A stretch of DNA of 64,000 nucleotides, taken from contig CM039505.1 in the NCBI GenBank assembly GCA_022432975.1, positions 22,699,338-22,763,337 on the forward strand, written 5' to 3'. Source of the stretch: Begonia masoniana. Its lineage: Eukaryota > Streptophyta > Magnoliopsida > Cucurbitales > Begoniaceae. The stretch's first letter is position 1. Every line of letters begins with the position of its first letter. A model generated the notes under the pieces. The model was not told where the DNA came from. It did no database searches and worked only from the letters and a program-made list of their open reading frames with translations. Below, in pieces: positions 48,705 through 59,887 of the stretch. The position numbers were made by a program, and so were the translations under genes.

Positions 48705-49029
48705 ATCTTGTAAAATCGCAAAGGCTGTGGATTGACGCCCGTGAAGTTCAATCCAGAATTGTAAAGGCTGTAGATCGACGCCCGTGAAGGTCAATCTGGA
48801 ATTCTCGTTGAGGAGAAGTTAAGAATCTTCAAGGGGGAAACCTTGAAGCGTGGACGTAGGCAGGTTTTGGCCGATCCACGTAAAAACTCTCGGTGTTGTT
48901 TTTTTTTCTCTCTGTTTATTTGAATTAGTAAGCAATCAATATTGAGAAACACTTATTACACTTAGTAAAAGAGATCAAGAAATTTCTAATTCACCCCCCC
49001 CCCCCCTCTTTGACTTTAACGATCCTACA
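48705..49029 (+). repeat. Element B 5' LTR, second part
   Basis: Resumes after element A with ATCTTGTAAAATCGCAAAGG and ends GATCCTACA, as does the 3' LTR at 59556-59887. It has a C14 run near 48994-49007. Confidence 0.93.
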
Positions 49030-49031
49030 AT

Positions 49032-49043
49032 TGGTATCAGAGC
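49032..49043 (+). promoter_or_regulatory. Element B primer-binding site
   Basis: TGGTATCAGAGC two bases after the LTR end, the same spacing as in element A. Confidence 0.95.
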
Positions 49044-49095
49044 AAGGTTAAACATTGTCTAAGTTTTTTTTTATACTTTGTGATATATATTTACA

Positions 49096-50645
49096 ATGAC
49101 ATTCAACACTAACTATACACAAATAGAAGGTCAGTCTACTACTAGACCTCCATTTTTTGATGGAAATGATTATGTGTATTGGAAGTCTAGAATGAGAATC
49201 TTTGTCCAGGCTATGGATTATAATGTTTGGAATATTATAGAGAATGGTCGTTTTAGAGCCATGAAAACTGAAAATGATATTAGCATTCCTAAGTCCCCGT
49301 CATGAATTTACAGAGTCTGATCTAAGAAATTTGAGTTTAAATGCCAAGGCCATTAACACCCTATACTGTGCACTGAACAGAGACGAATTTAATAGAATCC
49401 AAGGGTGCGATAGTGCTCAAGAAATATGGAACTTACTTGAGATAACTCATGAAGGAACTAATCAAGTAAAAGAGGGTAAATTAAGTATGTTAGTATATGA
49501 GTATGAACTGTTTACCATGGTAAAGGATGAATCAATTAGTTCTATGTTTACTCGTTTTACTAACATTACTAATGATTTAAAAGTGTTTGGTAGAGTATAT
49601 CCAAATAAAGAACTTTTTAGGAAAATTCTAAGATGCCTACCGAGGGGATGGCAACCTAAAGTGACAGTCATCCAAGAAGCTAGAGATTTGAAAGTCCTCA
49701 AACTTGAAGAGCTCATTGGCTCTCTCATGACACACGAAATAACCATGAGAGCCAATGACAAGAAAGATCTCAAAGAGAAAGAGATCAGCAAAAAGAAGGA
49801 CATTGCTCTCAAAGCTTTCTCAAGCAAGCTGGAAGAATCAGAGGAGGAAGATGATGATGAAGATATAGCACTCATCACTAGGAAATTCAGTAAATTCCTC
49901 CAACGGAAGAGGATGCAAGGAAAAAGATTTCCAAGTGGTGAGAAATCACAAAGAGAAAAGGAAATCACATGTTTTGAGTGTGGTATGCCTGGTCATATGA
50001 AGGCAGACTGTCCTCAAGCTAAGAAAGGTCCCAAGAAGTTCAAAAGAGAGCTATGAAGACGACTTGGGACAACAGTGAGAGTGACATCTCTTCAGAAGAT
50101 GAGGAGGTTGCCAACTTGTGCTTCATGGCCAAGGAGGATGATGTTAGTCATTCTTCTAGTGATAGTGATGATGATGAAGGTAATTTAGTTGATGTCTTCA
50201 ATGATTTAGTCAAACAATACAGCATGCTTAAGTCCAAATACAACTTATTGAAAAAGGAGAATTCTGATTTAATTAAAAAGCATGGTAAAGAAATAAGTTT
50301 GCATGAAAAAAGAGATAGCTGATCTTAAAAGTAAAAATGAAGATTTGAATTATATCGTGCTTAAGTTCACAAATGGTACCAAGAACTTAAACATGATGAT
50401 AGGAAATCAGAGAGCTACTTTTGATAAAGCAGGCTTAGGTTATGATAAGTTCAATAAAAAGAAAGCCTTTAAGAACTTCTTTGTTAAACTAACTACCAAC
50501 CATGCTTGTAATGAGATAGGATACAAGTCATACGAATGTCCTTTAAATTTTAGTAAGAAACCAGGTAGTAAATTACAGTGGGTTCCTAGGAACCAAAACT
50601 AACACTAGGACCCAAAAGATTTAGGTACCTAAGAAGACCAATTGA
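49096..50645 (+). pseudogene. Element B gag
   Basis: Starts MTFNTNYTQIEGQSTTRPPF, parallel to element A. Frameshifts occur near 49298, 50045, 50312 and 50590. The first knuckle CFECGMPGHMKADC is intact. The second (NHACNEIGYKSYEC) has lost its first Cys and its His. The gag frame, followed through the tail RTQKI, VPKKTN, ends at UGA 50643-50645, aligned with the gag stop of A. Confidence 0.88.
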
Positions 50646-53600
50646 TTACTATTTTGCAGGTTGACTGTTCTCCTGGGAAAAATCAATGGTATCTCGATAG
50701 TGGTTGCTCGAGACACATGACGGGAGACTCAACAAAGTTTGCTATTGTCAACAAGAAGAAAGAAAATGTCACTTTTGGTGGAAACCAAAAGGGTAAAATC
50801 GTTGGCATTGGCAACATAGGTAACCCTATCAACCCTATTATAGAAAATGTTTTGTTAGTTGATGGGTTAAAACACAATCTGCTCAGCATAAGTCAATTGT
50901 GTGAAAAAGGTTATAAAGGGATATTTAAATTAAATTCATGCATAATTAAAGATAGCTCATCTAGTTCTATTATGTTTAAAGGATATAGAAAAGAAAATGT
51001 GTATATTATTGACTTAGATAATATTGAATTTTCTGATGAAAAATGTTTTGCTGTGAATTCCTCTAGTGATAGTTGGACTTGGCATAGGAGACTAGGACAT
51101 GTAGGGATGGATACCTTAGCTAAGATTACTAAGAATAATTTAGTTAGATGGATTCCCAAGTTATCCTTTGAGAAGGATAAGGTCTGTGATGCTTGTCAAA
51201 TGGGCAAGCAGATCAAAAGTTCCTTTGCATAAAAGAATGCAATCTCTACTTCCAAGCCTCTTCAACTTCTCCACATGGACCTCTTCGGTCCTTATAATGT
51301 AACCAGTCTAGGAGGTAAATTCTATGCCTTTGTCATTGTTGATGACTTCTCGAGATTCACTTGGGTATTCTTTCTTAAGACCAAAGATGAAACATTTGAT
51401 ACATTCTCTAGCTTTAGGAAAAGAGTTCAAAATGAAAATGAGCTCACCATAGTTGCTATTCGTAGTGATCATGGTGGAGAATTTGAAATTGGAAAATTTG
51501 AACTCTTGTGTCTCAAGTATGGAATTGAGCACAACTTCTCCTCCCCTAGAACTCCTCAACAAAATGGTGTTGTTGAGAGAAAAAATAGGTTCATCCAAGA
51601 GCTTGCTAGAACCATGCTGAATAAAAATTCTCTTCCAAAATATTTCTGGGCTGAAACTGTCTCTACAGCCTGTTATGTGCTTAATCGGGTCTCTATAAGA
51701 CCTATTCTTGAGAAAACACCATATGAACTTTGGAATGGAAAAATCTCTTCTATTAAGTACTTTAGAGCCTTCGGTAGTAAATACTTCATTCTTAACACCA
51801 AGGATAACTTAGGAAAATTCGATTCCAAATCTGACCGTGGAATCTTTCTTGTCTATTCTCTCTCTAGTAAGGCTTATAGAGTATTCAATAAGAGAACTCT
51901 AGTTATAGAGGAATCTGTCCATGTCAACTTTGATGAGACCCCTCAACCCACAATCAATGTGGATGAGGATGATACTTTAGATAAGCATCTATATTCTCTT
52001 TCCTTATATAAGCCTACTGATACCCTTCTAGGAGAAAACCCTCTAGAAATTGTTCCTACTAAAGATGAAATTGATGCTCTACCTAGAGATTGAAAGTATG
52101 TAAGAAATCATCCTTTAGATGAAGTTTTAGGTGATCCTTCCTTAGGAGTGAAGACTAGATCATTTCTTAGAAATCTTTGTGCCAATGTGACATTCATTTC
52201 TCAAATAGAACCTAAGAAATTCGAGGAAGTAGAGCAGGATGAAAACTGAATTGTGGCTATGCAGGAAGAGCTAAACCAATTTGAAAGGAACAATTTTTGG
52301 GAACTTGTTCCAAAACTAGTTGATCATCAAATTATAGGAACAAAATGGGTGTTTAAGAACAAGATGGATGAAAGTGACATAGTTATTAGAAATAAAGTCA
52401 GATTAGTTGCTAAATGTTACAATCAAGAAGAATGAATTGATTTTGAGGAAACCTTTGCACCAGTAGCTAGATTAGAGTCTATTAGGATGCTCTTAGCATA
52501 TGCTTGCTACAAAAACTTCACACTCTTTCAAATAGATGTAAAGAGTGCTTTTTTAAATGGTTATATCATAGAAGAAGTTTATGTAGAGCAGCCCTTAGGA
52601 TTCGAAAACTTTGAAAAACCTAACCATGCTTACAAACTTAGGAAAGCTCTCTATGGACTTAAACAGGCTCCTAGAGCTTGGTATGATAGATTGAAGAATT
52701 TTCTTGAGGAAAGGAAGTTCAAAAAGGGTAACACTGATTCAACTCTGTTTACCATGCAAAAGGATAAAGATATTCTGTTAGTTCAAATCTATGACGATGA
52801 CATTATTTTTGGGTCAACTAATGTCTCTATATGTGATGAATTTTCTTCCCTAATGCAAAGTGAAGTTGAAATGAGTATGATGGGGGAGCTGAAATTCTTC
52901 TTAGGATTCCAAATTAGCTAAAAATTCGATGGTATTTTCTTCTGCCAAGAAAAATACATCAAAGATCTCTTGAAAAGATTTGGATTAGAATCCTCTGAGT
53001 CCTTTAGAACTCCCATGAGTACTACTACCAAATTGGAAAAAAGATGAAAACGGAATAAGTGTTGATATTAAAAAATATCGTGGTATGATTAGATCTCTGT
53101 TATATCTGACAGCTAGTAGGCTAAATATCCTCTTTAGTGTTTGTCTCTGTGCTACGTTCCAAGCTGCTCCTAAGGAATCCCACTTAAATGCAGTCAAGAG
53201 AATATTCAAATATTTGAGTAGAACTCATGATCTAGGATTATGGTACCCGAAGGGTACCTCTTTTGATCTGATAGGATATTCAGACTCAGATTATGCTGGA
53301 AGTCTAGTTGATAGGAAAAGCAACAGTGGAACATGTCAATTCCTTGGTGAATCTCTAGTTTCCTGGTACTTCAAGAAGCAAAATTCTGTTGCACTTTCAA
53401 CGGCTGAAAGTGAATATATTGCTGCTGGCAGTTGTTGTGCACAAATGCTTTGGATGAAGCAAACTCTAGAAGATTACAATCTTTTCTATGATAGGATTCC
53501 TATTCGGTGTGACAACACCAGTGCCATAAATATTTCCAAGAATCTCATCCAGCATTCTAGAACAAAGCACATCGAGGTTAGGTATCACTTCATCAAGAGA

Positions 53601-53742
53601 TCATGTTCAAAGAGGTGATATTTCATTAGAATTTGTCAATTCTGTTGACCAATTAGCTGATATTTTTACAAAACCTTTGGATGAGAAAACCGTCTGTAAT
53701 ATTAGAATAAGGTTAGGGCTCATTAAGTGTGAGAAAAATTAA
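50643..53742 (+). pseudogene. Element B pol: protease, integrase, RT, RNase H
   Basis: Starts in the -1 frame relative to gag (EDQLITILQVDCSPG) and keeps the protease motif LDSGCSRHMTGD. The integrase finger WHRRLGHVGMD and catalytic motifs (HMDLFGP, IRSDHGGEFE, QQNGVVERKNR) are present. In-frame stops lie at about 51230, 52091, 52247, 52433 and 52919; frameshifts at an A6 run near 53042 and near 53600. The RT box is altered from YVDD to YDDD. RNase H SGTCQFLGESLVSW and AESEYIAAG are present, and pol ends near 53742. It is far more decayed than element A, in line with being the older host. Confidence 0.92.
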
Positions 53743-54034
53743 GAATCTTTTTTCTCCTTGTTTAAGACTTTCAATGCAATAGGAATTCATTTTCATTCGG
53801 AAGATGTGTATCAGCCACTGTGTGTCGGAAGATATGCATCATTCGTTTTCTAGTGACTCATGTCACCATCGGACGATATTATTTTCAAGTATATATTCTA
53901 ATAATCGGGCGAACCCTAGAGCACTTGAACCTCTTTGCTTCCGACGTTTCATCTTTTTCGCGCTTTTTCAATAGCTCCTTGCCCTATTTTCTCTCCTTCG
54001 AGTTTCTCGCTCAGAAAGTTCTTCACCTGACTCA
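53743..54034 (+). promoter_or_regulatory. Spacer between pol and ORF3 of B
   Basis: It has CGGAAGATGTGTATC, CGGAAGATATGCATC and CATCGGACGAT motifs, a GTGACTCATGTCACC imperfect palindrome (about 53847-53861), and then a leader-like stretch. Parallel to the element A spacer. The regulatory role is inference. Confidence 0.35.
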
Positions 54035-55861
54035 ATGGCATCTTCATCTAGAGCAGTTCCAGAACCGGCCAAGAAGAAGGCCAAAACTTCTGTTCGTCAG
54101 CCACGAGAGCTTCCTCGTGCGACTCAGTGGTCATCTCTCTACTTCCTCAGTCGTGTTGCCGAAGAGACGTATCGTGACAATTTTAAGCTTAAATCCCTTA
54201 TTCCAAGTTGTGGTATTATCTTTGAGGATTTAGAAGGCTTGGATTTAGTTGAAACCTTAAAAGGTCTTGGTTTATTGGGATTATTCGATGTTGAATCTTT
54301 CTATTACCCGGTAGCAGTCAAAATGTTTTATGCCAATCTTAGCTACCCGTCTGACTTCAATTCTATCTCGAGCTATGTGTATGGAAAACACATAGTTCTC
54401 ACATCCCAAGCAATAAATGATATTCTGGAAAGCCCCTAGTTGGATAACCTTGTCAAATTTTTTGAATCAGGGCATGAGCCCTCACTCCTTAACTCTCCAG
54501 AGGGCCATCTATTTTTTAAATCAATTGCTCAAGACCTGAATCACATCCCTAATCCCTTAAAGAGCAAGCACCTCAACATCAGGACTCGGCTCTTTCACCA
54601 GATGATTGGGTACAATATCATTCCTAAGGGTGGTCACTATGATGATGTGAGTGGCATGGAATTGTTTGTTCTTTTTGCCCTCTACCAAAAGACCCCCTTT
54701 AACATGAGTTTCATTGTATTGAGAAGGATGATTCAGAGTGTCTCCACCAGGACTACATCGGTTCCCTATAATCTACTTCTCATGAAAATTTTTGAGAAGT
54801 TTGAAGTTGAATTCCCAGAGGAAGATGACCCCTTCCGTTTTCAGCCTTCAAGTTATTACTCTATCTCCACTCTGAAGAGAATGAGGATCAAAAAGATAAA
54901 AAAAGAGGATTTTGTTTTGGATGAGACCCGCAAGAGGGTGTCTAAGGCAACTTCTGCTCGGTTGGGGAAGAGAAAGCTGATCCTACAAGAGGATGAGTCT
55001 ACTCATGAAGGTGTGGATGAATCTGAAATCCCTGCCTTTGCTGTCTCGCTCTCAACTTCCTCCTCCTGCTCCAAGACACCCTACCCCATCCCTTCCAACA
55101 CATACTTTTGAGGCACCCACTGTTCCCTCATCTGTACCCCTTCCACTTCCAGAGGGTCCTGCTTCTCCACCACCTGCTCCTCAAATCCAAACCTCCTCAC
55201 CAGTCCAAATAAATGCTCCTCAAACTCCAAAAACCTATCAAAGGCGATCATCCATTAGTGAGGACCAGTACATTGAGTTGATGTCTTGCATAGCTAGTTT
55301 AGGCACTGCTCTCACCTCTGTTAAGGATCAGATGAATGTGTCATTAGATGTCAAGCTCACTCAGAGCAGAATGGACATGAGCAAGGACCTTGACACAGTT
55401 CAGGATCTGTTGACTTCTAGGATGGATAGACTTGAAGGCTCTCTCTCAAGGACCCTTTGGTCTATACAGTCTGACATTCAAGCCTTTCAACCAGAACCGC
55501 CTAGCCCTCATTGTTTCTCAGAGGCTTGTTCTACTGATTTCCTCCCTCCAATCAACAGACCAGAAGTTGGTGAGGAAGTGAACTTCATGCCTTTAAATAT
55601 TCAGGATGCTGAGTTTAGATTCACTGCTCCTTTTGGTTCCTCTGTCAACGAGTCCACATCTGAACAACCACCTTCAATGGCTGATCCACCTGTAGAGCCT
55701 CCTCCGTGTCTGGACTTGGTGGTATATAGAGGTCCCTTTCAGCCTTCTGCTTCTTCTGCTTCTATTACCATTTCTGAACCTCTGATTGTTCCGGATGTCA
55801 ATTTTACTGTGCCTCTATCAATCATAAAGGAGTTGTGGAAGCGCATTATGGATTTAGATTA
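54035..55861 (+). pseudogene. Element B third ORF (between pol and 3' LTR)
   Basis: Starts MASSSRAVPEPAKKKAKTSV and aligns with the element A ORF over its length (FEDLEGLDLVETLKGLGLLG, FYANLSYPSDFNSISSYVYG, HQMIGYNIIPKGGH, RMIQSVSTRTTSVPYNLLLM). One nonsense codon (54437-54439, TAG where A has a Gln) and one frameshift near 55055 interrupt about 609 codons. It ends with a proline-rich region, a helical stretch (YIELMSCIASLGTALTSVKD) and an acidic-proline tail. The shared position, start and length in two diverged elements indicate that this ORF was selected for while the family was active. No function is assigned. Confidence 0.8.
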
Positions 55862-55989
55862 AATATGAGATATTTTTTTTAGACATTTTTTTCTCAGCTT
55901 CCCGAGTTGTACCAGTTTTTGTTTGGTACTCTGCTTTTACAATTCTTCAATATACAAATGTTGACTGCTTCTTACTATTTTTTTTTATA

Positions 55990-56013
55990 ATGTCAAAGGG
56001 GGAGAAAATGTGA
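55990..56013 (+). promoter_or_regulatory. Element B upstream polypurine tract
   Basis: AATGTCAAAGGGGGAGAAAATG. Further tracts GTGGGGGAGC and TATGGGGGAGAG lie at about 58517-58545, and AAAAATGGAGAGAT abuts the 3' LTR at 58581-58594. This is the multi-tract pattern of Sireviruses. Confidence 0.8.
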
Positions 56014-57264
56014 CAACAGTACTGTAACACCCGACAATGTTCGGCCAGGTATTTTCTTAACAGCTTTAACTATCACCTCCACCATTAACCTTTACAATTT
56101 TGAATTTAAATGCCAAAACTTAATTGATTTTATTTGAGTGATGGCAGAATTGTAAATAAGATGGATTTCAATCGATATAAATAGAAAATGAAAATCCTTA
56201 AACCTCACTAAAACCCCACTATAGCCGACACTTTCCTTCTGCGATTTCTCATCCTCCAGAGCTCTCCTTCTCTTTGCCAACGTCTCCTTCGTCGGCGACC
56301 GATTCTTCAGTCTCCACCCCGACAATCCACGTTCTAGGTAAGGCTTAGACAATGTAGCTGCTGGTTAGTTACTTAGAGCTCTGTTTTCTACCTGAACTTG
56401 AAGTTTCGGATTCTTCAATGGCAGAGTTATTGTAGTAACACTTATAATCTGCGTTTAGTAATGGCATTTCTGATTCGATTCTGGACATTAAGATAACCGA
56501 CTATGTTTAGTTGCTAAGTTGAATCTGGGCATTTTAGGTTCTGGAAACTTGATCTACACACATAAGGTGCTTGACTAAAGAACTTAGAAATACATGTACG
56601 TTAGATTCTATGATGACTTTTAGTTAGAACTTTTAGGATTTTGTTTTAACTTTGTAATGTGAAATGTTTTAGGTGAAAAAAAATCCGAGGTGAAGTGCTC
56701 AAGTTGCTAAGGGAAACCAAGTAAGTGAGGGAGTAGGATTTCCGGCCTTTAGGGCCCTACATCACGAGGGTACTAAGTTAAAGTTGATTATGATGCCCGA
56801 AAGTTGTTTCTGATATTGTCTGTATGGTTAAGATATGTGAGTTAGCAACATGATTATTTGTTGAATGATTGATCTGTCCTTCTAGTCCGATGAAATAAGT
56901 GTATTCATACTCATGCTTCATGATTGTTTCCTTTTCAAGCATATGTAAATGTTTTAAGTGCATGTTTTTCCTCCACGATCAAGATATGAACATGAAACTT
57001 ATGTAACAAGGATTAAGAGAGGGTTGGGGGCGGTTTGGCGTATGTCACTGTCCAAAAGGAGGACCATGAATACGGCCCGCAAGGGACTATGTACACTTTC
57101 ACTGTCAACTCGCTTTTCGGCACAAATCCTCCCTTAATCCACATGAAGTAAATGATGAACAAGAACGTGATGAAAACGATGAACAAGAACAAGAACAAGA
57201 AAAGATCATGCACATGTGTTTTCCTTAAACTGTGCATTCATGCATACATGTAGGCGTTGCACTC

Positions 57265-57352
57265 CTTACCAAGCATTAAGCTTATAGTTTAAACCTTATA
57301 ATGTAGGTGAAGAACTACCAGGTGAGGATTTTAAATTCAGTGAGGATGTCTA
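57265..57352 (+). promoter_or_regulatory. Acceptor-like box and short acidic frame in the solo LTR
   Basis: TTACCAAGCATTAAGCTTAT, AATGTAG, then a frame GEELPGEDFKFSEDV ended by TAA/TAG-type stops. Parallel to 19709-19801 and 21000-21060. Confidence 0.4.
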
Positions 57353-57667
57353 AGACTGGTTGCTGGATAGAGCTCAGGGTGACAGTGAGTGGCTGGAAGG
57401 CGATTATGACCCCTGGTTTGCTATTATGATGTTAGTAAGAATTATACATACTGAAATTAAGTAGGAAGGAATTTTCTTAACACGATGGATTTTAGGATTT
57501 GTCTGACTGGATTTCTAAGTTTAAGAATGATCATGAGGAGATAGAATGATTTATGTTTTATTTAAGTCTTCCGCTACACGTATTCTGGATAAGCCTATGA
57601 TTTATACCTGTGCAATCTTATTTTAGTCAAGTTGAAGTCTGTGAAAGTCAGGATGTCTCGTTTCGTA

Positions 57668-58170
57668 GATGTTGTCGTCGGTAGATGCTGATTATTACTA
57701 TCGGCAGATGCTAGGAATTTCTTATTCACCGGTAGAGGTCTTCTATCGGATGATGCTTATATGTCACGTGCGATGCACATGTCAATCGGTAGATGCTGAT
57801 TATTATGATCAGCAGATGCTAGGAATTTCTTATTCACTAGTAGAGGTCTTCTATCGGATGATGCTTAATATGTCACGTGTGATTCACATGTAAATCGGTA
57901 AATGTAGATTTCTTTCGCTATCGATAGAAGTGAATAATAAATCTTGTCGTTTTGTGATCGGACGATGTGAGTGAGGACGATTTGTCGTCTTGTAATCAGA
58001 TGATGTGGGTAATTATGCTTTGTCGTTTAGTAATCGGTATAGGTCTTCTACCGGGCGATGTCCACGAGTCACGTGAAACGCTCGTGCCCATCGGATGATG
58101 TCTTCTACTGGGCGACGTCTATTGAGTCACGCAGAGTGCACGTGACATTCGGGTAATGTGTTCCTATCGG
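57668..58170. repeat. Dispersed CCGAT-type motifs with four G-boxes
   Basis: Irregular units such as ATCGGTAGATGCTGATTATT, ATCGGCAGATG, ATCGGATGATG and CGGGCGATGTC, read on the minus strand as CATCTACCGAT / CATCTGCCGAT. CACGTG occurs at 57765, 57874, 58070 and 58139. Two blocks of about 110 bp near 57680 and 57790 are clear tandem copies. Confidence 0.8.
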
Positions 58171-58594
58171 TAGATGTCTACAAATCCATGCAGCCCGCGA
58201 ACGATGAAGTCGAGTGGTCTGAGGGCACTTTCCTTCTGCCCGAACACGTTATGGAACCAATGTCTGAGTCATATCGATCGACTCTGTGACTGACTGTGTC
58301 GATAGTCTTATGAGGGAGCCGAGTTTTTGAAGGGTTCAGTTTTGTCAGATATGGCATTGTCCTTTAGTACTGTTAAAAAAAATATAGTGGGTAAACTTAG
58401 TATAAATGATTTACGAAAATTAAGAATCAGTCTCGGCCCTAATGGGGTCGTTACAAGCACTGTGTAATGCAAATGAACTGTGTTTGTAAATTAAATTGGT
58501 TTGCATGCACATGCTGTGGGGGAGCTAGGATTATGGGGGAGAGATAATTAATCAATTTATACTTATAGTTTGTCATCATCAAAAATGGAGAGAT

Positions 58595-59887
58595 TGTTGA
58601 CTTAAATAATGTTTAAGTCTAACGATGTTTTTGATGATGTGTTTTTAAGAAGTGTAATTTGATTGAATTAAATTTATGAGATTAATAAGTTAAATATTGA
58701 CCTCCATATATTAAGTCTCTAAATCTTTTGTGGAAATACCTTTGAAAAGGGTATTTTAGTTGTTTAACAAATCTGTCAAGTGTTCAGGGTGTGATAGCAA
58801 AACAGGGCTGCAAATGGTAAAATATTGCACATCCACCGCTGGCATTCAAAGGCCACATCCACCGCTAGCAAAACGACAAAGACCACATCCACCGCTAGCA
58901 AAACGACAAAGGCCACATCCACCGCTGGCATTCAAAGGCCACATCCACTGCTGAAATCTCTGAAGACATCCACCGATAGCTAAACGACAAAGTCTTCCAA
59001 AGCTTACATCCACCGCCAGCTAAACGACAAAAACCACATCCACCGCTGGCATTTTAAAGAAGACTTCCACCGCTAGCTAAACGACAAAGTTCAACATCCA
59101 CAGCTGGAATTTCAAAGACAACATCCACCGCTGAACAGTATCGGTTCAAGTATTTTAAAGCTACATCTACCGATGGCGGTTCAAGCATTGTAAAGCAACA
59201 TCTTCCGCCAGAATTTAAAAAGACCGCGAAGCTACAATGATAGTCATCCAGAGCTTTAACTCCAGACCATTAATGGGCGACGAACGAAAGCAACTTCTGA
59301 ACACAACGGCTAGCCATCTAAGTACGGATGTTTCTCCAACGGTTATATTTCTATTTGCAGATGAGAAGCATTCCAGATCTGAAGCCGATTTCAAACAGAG
59401 TAAATAGAAGGAAGAAGCTCGTGAAAAGAACTTTTGTCAAAATTCTCTTTGAGCCCTAATACGCAAAAGCTTTGTAATACTCTGTTACTCTTCCTACATC
59501 CCTCTGCTCTTAAACTTGAGATTTATATCTTTGAGAGAGTGTAACTTGCTGAAAACTGTATTCATCTTGTAAAATCGCAAAGGCAGTGGATTGACGCCCC
59601 TGAAGTTCAATCTAGAATTGTAAAGGCTGTACATCGACGCCTGTAAAGGTCGATCTGGAATTCTCGTTGAAGGAGAAGTTAAGAATCTTCAAGGGGGAAA
59701 CCTTGAAGCGTGGACGTAGGCAGGTTTTGGTCGAACCACATAAAAACTCTCGGTGTTGTTTTTTTCTCTCTCTCTCTGTTTATTTGAATTAGTAAGCAAT
59801 AAATATTGAGAAACACTTATTACACTTAGTAAAAGAGATCAAGAAATTTCTAATTCACCCCCCCTCTTAGACTATAACGATCCTACA
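58595..59887 (+). repeat. Element B 3' LTR
   Basis: 1293 bp, TGTTGACTTAAATAATG to GATCCTACA. The CATCCACCGCTGGC repeats lie at 58830-59130 and an ACATCTTCCGCC motif near 59197, the same core as the 23-bp array at 24570. The TATA box of the 5' LTR (TATAAATAG) has lost two bases here (GAGTAAATAG, about 59398). Confidence 0.95.

Larger units (their letters stand above)
56023..58455 (+). mobile_element. Ty3-type solo LTR inside element B
   Basis: It starts TGTAACACCCGAC and ends TGGGGTCGTTACA. A near-perfect duplication flanks it: AGTAC (56018-56022), AGCAC (58456-58460). It has the same order of boxes as the other Ty3 LTRs: AGTAAGTGAGG donor-like site (56720), GGCCTTTAGGGCCCTACATC, TTACCAAGCATTAAGCTTAT, AATGTAG|GTGAAG (57300-57311). 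No internal domain. Confidence 0.85.
37916..59887 (+). mobile_element. Sirevirus-type copia element B, with nested insertions
   Basis: The LTRs run from TGTTGACTTAAATAATG (first base region altered to TAGTTGAC in the 5' copy) to GATCCTACA. A 5-bp duplication ATTTA flanks it (37911-37915, 59888-59892), and the host copia C reading is continuous across it. The order is 5' LTR, primer site, gag, protease, integrase, RT, RNase H, a third ORF, several polypurine tracts, 3' LTR, as in Sireviruses. The 5' LTR is split by element A and the 3' untranslated part by a Ty3 solo LTR. All ORFs are broken, so it is inactive. Confidence 0.93.
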
